From assembly GCA_003567615.1 (NCBI GenBank), contig PWZC01000004.1:1-8747 (forward strand): a DNA stretch of 8,747 bases. Reading direction: 5' to 3'. This document shows positions 6,808-8,747 of the stretch, one piece after another. Under the pieces are notes generated by a model that ran no database searches, was not told the DNA's origin, and saw nothing but the letters and a program-made list of their open reading frames with translations. How positions within the stretch are numbered: position 1 is the stretch's first letter; every line of letters begins with the position of its first letter. The DNA comes from Gemmatimonadota bacterium (GTDB lineage: Bacteria > Gemmatimonadota > Gemmatimonadetes > Longimicrobiales > Gaopeijiaceae). The translations under genes were made by a program, and so were the position numbers.

Positions 6808-8076
6808 TCAACGTGCCGCCACAGCCCGCACGGTGAGCCCTCCGTGGCGGGTGGTCATGCGTACCTCAAGGGGGAGGCCGGTGGCATGGTCCAGGACAGG
6901 ATCGGCGGACAGGTAGAGGAGCCGCCACCCCACCATCCTCCCCCCCGGCTGGACGCTCCGGCCCAGCGCCGCATATAGGGGTCGGAGGGACTTCCTCGCA
7001 CCCAGGCGGGTGCCGAAGGGCGGGTTCGTCACGATCCACCCGGAATCGTCCGGATGGGGTGCCTTGGAGAGGGGTGCCGTGGCGAGGTGCACCTCTTCCG
7101 GCACCCCCGCCCGCTTCGCGTTGGCCCGGGCCGCCTCGATCACGCGGGCGTCGCGATCCGAACCGAAAACCGCGAACCGTTCCGGGTCCAGGGGGCGGAT
7201 CCCGGCCCGGGCCCTCGCCACCTCCATCTCCCACACGTCCGGCGGAAGATCAGGCCAGTGGAGGCAGGCGAAGTCCCTGGGGACAAAGCCCACCGACGCC
7301 ATCCCCGCGGGGATCCGGCGAGCCAGAAGCACCGCCTCGATGGGGATGGTGCCGGAGCCGCAGAAGGGATCCACCAAGGAAGGCCGGCTCCACCCCCCGT
7401 CGGGCTCCAAGGGGCCCTGGAGGAGGAGGCCGGCAGCCAGCGTCTCCCGCATGGGTGCCGTCCCCACATGCTGTCGATACCCACGCTGGTGAAGGTGGGC
7501 GCCCGAGGTGTCCAGGCGCACGGTGACCTGATCCCGGTGCACCCGGACCACCACCAGGATCGGGGTGCCCGGTGCATCCGCTCTGTCCCCGGGCCCTGCC
7601 ACCCCCGGGAACTCCTCCGCCTCCCCCGGATCACGGGTCCGCGGTTCGGCCTCCTCCCCGACCCCCGCCACGTCGGGAAGCTCTCCGGCCTCCCGGAGTC
7701 GGGCCTCGATGGCGCCCTCGTGGTACAGGCGGGAGCGGGAGGCCGACACCCGGAAGACGATGCGGCGTCCGTCGCCTCCGGCCGCCGCCCGGATCCGTTC
7801 CCAGTCCACAGCCACCCGCCCCTTCCGCACCAGCTCGCCCAGCGCCCTCGCCCGGAAGCTTCCCACCTCCACCAGCACCCGCGAGGCCACCCTCAGGTGG
7901 AGGTTGGCCCGGAGGAGCTGCTCCCATCCCCCATTCCACATCACTCCCCCTGCCATCGGGGTCTGATGGGGTGCCGGGATCCCCAGCGCGGCCAGTTCCC
8001 GGGTCAGGGTGGGTTCGAGGCCCGGGGGGCACTGGGCCAGGAGGCGGAAGGGACCAGATGGGTCGGAAGCGGTCAT
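6808..8076 (-). CDS. rlmL: THUMP-domain 23S rRNA (guanine-N2)-methyltransferase, RlmL/YpsC family, 422 aa
   Basis: This is a SAM-dependent RNA methyltransferase expected to make N2-methylguanine in 23S rRNA (G2445 in E. coli numbering). The N-terminal ferredoxin-like/THUMP region spans about 10-195 and ends in the family signature VTVRLDTSGAHLHQRGY (184-200), followed by PMRETLAAGLL. The Rossmann methyltransferase domain carries motif I VDPFCGSGTIPIEA (235-248), the acidic SAM-ribose region VFGSDRDA (303-310) and catalytic motif IV NPPFG (351-355). Length matches stand-alone RlmL/YpsC proteins; E. coli RlmKL is a longer fusion. Two oddities: a Gly/Pro/acid-rich insertion of about 40 residues (131-171) inside THUMP, and no clear Shine-Dalgarno before the ATG at 8074-8076 (the preceding bases are CACCCTC). 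A tRNA m2G enzyme such as TrmN is the main alternative, but the LDTSG...LHxRGY signature favours RlmL. Confidence 0.92.
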   Translation of the reverse strand: MTASDPSGPFRLLAQCPPGLEPTLTRELAALGIPAPHQTPMAGGVMWNGGWEQLLRANLHLRVASRVLVEVGSFRARALGELVRKGRVAVDWERIRAAAGGDGRRIVFRVSASRSRLYHEGAIEARLREAGELPDVAGVGEEAEPRTRDPGEAEEFPGVAGPGDRADAPGTPILVVVRVHRDQVTVRLDTSGAHLHQRGYRQHVGTAPMRETLAAGLLLQGPLEPDGGWSRPSLVDPFCGSGTIPIEAVLLARRIPAGMASVGFVPRDFACLHWPDLPPDVWEMEVARARAGIRPLDPERFAVFGSDRDARVIEAARANAKRAGVPEEVHLATAPLSKAPHPDDSGWIVTNPPFGTRLGARKSLRPLYAALGRSVQPGGRMVGWRLLYLSADPVLDHATGLPLEVRMTTRHGGLTVRAVAAR

Positions 8077-8159
8077 GAGGGTGCGGTAGAAGGGGAGGAA
8101 GCCAATGGACCTGTGGGGTCTGGGTGCGGGTGTCCGTCGAGTTCACCCGGCAGCCTTGA

Positions 8160-8191
8160 CGCCACCCAATATGGGTCGCCACCCAATATGG
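8160..8191. repeat. Two perfect 15-bp direct repeats, 17-bp period
   Basis: CGCCACCCAATATGG occurs at 8160-8174 and again at 8177-8191, separated by GT. The first copy extends into the hyphenated palindrome ACCCA-ATA-TGGGT (8164-8176). The pair lies 84-116 bp upstream of the methyltransferase start codon, so an operator or activator site for that gene is possible but unproven. Confidence 0.8.
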
Positions 8192-8231
8192 CACGAAACC
8201 GAGGGGATCCCAGGCGTCCGTCCATCTGGCT

Positions 8232-8264
8232 CGGCAAAAACAGAATCGGGATTCTAATTTGGCG
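8232..8264. repeat. Imperfect AT-rich palindrome, copy 1
   Basis: The left arm (8232-8247) is CGGCAAAAACAGAATC, the spacer is GG, and the right arm (8250-8264) is GATTCTAATTTGGCG. The inner six bases on each side, AGAATC and GATTCT, pair perfectly. The right arm equals the right arm of the copy at 8596-8629 except for one missing T. On the minus strand the hairpin is followed by G and five T, and it lies 5 bases after the stop of the possible small peptide, so it could act as a weak terminator there. Confidence 0.75.
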
Positions 8265-8269
8265 GATCC

Positions 8270-8344
8270 TCACCGTTCTTCGTGGCGGCAGAGCATGCCT
8301 GGGCAGCGGGGGCACCAGGGAGGTTGGTAGGACACGATGGGCAT
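8270..8344 (-). CDS. Possible 24-residue Cys-rich micropeptide
   Basis: An ATG at 8342-8344, preceded three bases upstream by GAGGAG, opens a frame of 24 codons ending in TGA at 8270-8272. The product MPIVSYQPPWCPRCPGMLCR ends HEER and has the pattern C-P-R-C-P-G-M-L-C-R-H, reminiscent of a half zinc ribbon. It stops immediately before palindrome copy 1. It could be a real micropeptide, the stub of a longer decayed zinc-ribbon protein, or chance. An in-frame extension to 8452 runs into the minisatellite and looks non-coding. Confidence 0.25.
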   Translation of the reverse strand: MPIVSYQPPWCPRCPGMLCRHEER

Positions 8345-8423
8345 CCGCTCCTCGGCTCCTACTCTCGCGGCACCTGACCACGAAAACCGCCCCTCAGGGT
8401 TTGTTCCTGGATGCTGTTGGGAG

Positions 8424-8498
8424 GGCAGGCACACTCTCGGCAAGGCAGACACACTCTCGGCAAGGCAGGCCCGCTCGGCGAGGCAGGCCCGCTCGGCA
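8424..8498. repeat. GC-rich minisatellite, four tandem copies
   Basis: Units start GGCAGGC (GGCAGAC in the second). Copies are 8424-8443 and 8444-8463 (20 bp each, GGCAGGCACACTCTCGGCAA type, one mismatch between them), then 8464-8481 and 8482-8498 (18 and 17 bp, GGCAGGCCCGCTCGGC type). Adjacent units are most alike, as expected of slippage or unequal exchange. There are no spacers, so it is not a CRISPR array. Confidence 0.85.
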
Positions 8499-8595
8499 GT
8501 TCCGCTTCGGGGTCACCTGGCGCCAACACTATCCACGAACAAAAAGCCATGGCCCCACACCGATGAGGATGGGTTCTGCAGATGAGGAGGAAGGG

Positions 8596-8629
8596 CGCCA
8601 AAATTAGAATCCAGATTCTAATTTTGGCG
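8596..8629. repeat. Perfect 16+16 bp palindrome with 2-base centre, copy 2
   Basis: CGCCAAAATTAGAATC (8596-8611), CA, then GATTCTAATTTTGGCG (8614-8629) is an exact inverted repeat of 34 bp. It is much richer in A/T than its flanks and related to the imperfect copy centred 364 bp to the left. Its centre lies about 82 bp upstream of the promoter candidate's -35 box. It may be an operator for a regulator, a cruciform-forming site or a dispersed palindromic repeat. Confidence 0.92.
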
Positions 8630-8694
8630 ATGCAGGAGTGGAACGTGGGTGCACCGGAAGATGAGGAGCCCGGGAGGTGGCCAGCCTCGTCATT

Positions 8695-8723
8695 CTGACA
8701 CAAGTACCAGACTTGAATAGATT
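8695..8723 (+). promoter_or_regulatory. Candidate sigma70-like promoter reading off the right edge
   Basis: CTGACA (8695-8700, five of six consensus bases) and TAGATT (8718-8723, four of six) are separated by exactly 17 bases in a locally AT-richer patch. Transcription would run rightward toward an unseen gene. The perfect palindrome upstream could be its control site. No start codon or gene can be confirmed inside the window. Confidence 0.4.
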
Positions 8724-8747
8724 TCCGACGTCAAGAGGAACCAGAGG

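Larger units (their letters stand above)
8077..8747. other. Repeat-rich intergenic region with no convincing large gene
   Basis: No frame here shows a recognisable protein domain. The longer open frames are Pro/Arg/Gly-rich or run through the tandem repeats and palindromes. The region holds the direct repeats at 8160-8191, two related palindromes at 8232-8264 and 8596-8629, a minisatellite at 8424-8498, a possible 24-residue peptide at 8270-8344 and a promoter candidate at 8695-8723. The AT-rich palindromes stand out sharply from the GC-rich surroundings. No clear promoter for the methyltransferase gene was found. Confidence 0.7.

Noticed and set aside
8424..8498. Possible CRISPR array
   Set aside because: The repeats are directly adjacent with no unique spacers, units of 17-20 bp vary in length, and no cas genes are in the window.
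7054..8607. 517-codon plus-strand open frame across rlmL and the intergenic region
   Set aside because: It is the antisense of a clear RlmL-family gene, continues through tandem repeats and a palindrome, and its composition is Arg/Gly/Pro/His-rich without motifs.
8232..8629. Complete insertion sequence or MITE bounded by the palindromes
   Set aside because: No transposase, no target-site duplication next to either palindrome, and each end is self-palindromic. It is kept as a finding about structure but not called as a mobile element.
8359..8703. 114-codon minus-strand open frame in the right intergenic region
   Set aside because: Its apparent hydrophobic stretch (AKIRIWILILAPF) is just the translated palindrome and its Cys-rich part is the translated minisatellite. 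No good start signal and no known domain.

Overview
The base composition is strongly GC-rich, with G/C-ending codons throughout. The proteins (cyclic glucan synthase C-terminus, RlmL-type methyltransferase, cupin, an unassigned membrane protein) fit a high-GC environmental bacterium. No single gene fixes the phylum. A non-proteobacterial lineage such as Gemmatimonadota is only an impression.

Layout. (1) 1-5028, plus strand: the last 1675 residues of a very large NdvB/ChvB-type cyclic beta-1,2-glucan synthase, cut by the left edge. It has the glycoamylase-like (GH189) module followed by a complete GH94-type phosphorylase unit. The N-terminal glucosyltransferase part lies outside the window. 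The gene ends in a 21-bp tandem repeat encoding a V-P-G-S-G tail. (2) 5011-8076, minus strand: four genes in one direction, read right to left as rlmL-like methyltransferase, short coiled-coil protein, cupin with a C-terminal hydrophobic helix, and a five-helix membrane protein starting at TTG. Spacers of about 70, 220 and 110 bp make one tight operon uncertain. A weak promoter candidate sits before the cupin gene. The last minus gene converges on the glucan synthase gene and overlaps it by 18 bp, with its stop codon inside the 21-bp repeat. (3) 8077-8747: about 670 bp with no convincing large gene but unusual structure. It holds a pair of 15-bp direct repeats, two related AT-rich palindromes 364 bp apart (one a perfect 16+16 bp inverted repeat), a four-copy GC-rich minisatellite, a possible 24-residue Cys-rich peptide, and a reasonable sigma70-like promoter pointing off the right edge.

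How the genes relate. The glucan synthase makes periplasmic or extracellular cyclic glucan. The minus-strand genes have no evident link to that pathway; the methyltransferase is a ribosome housekeeping enzyme and the three small genes below it are not assignable to a process. No complete mobile element, CRISPR array, tRNA or rRNA was seen. The most unusual signal is the repeat-rich right-hand intergenic region. I see no firm evidence of a complete new multi-gene system.
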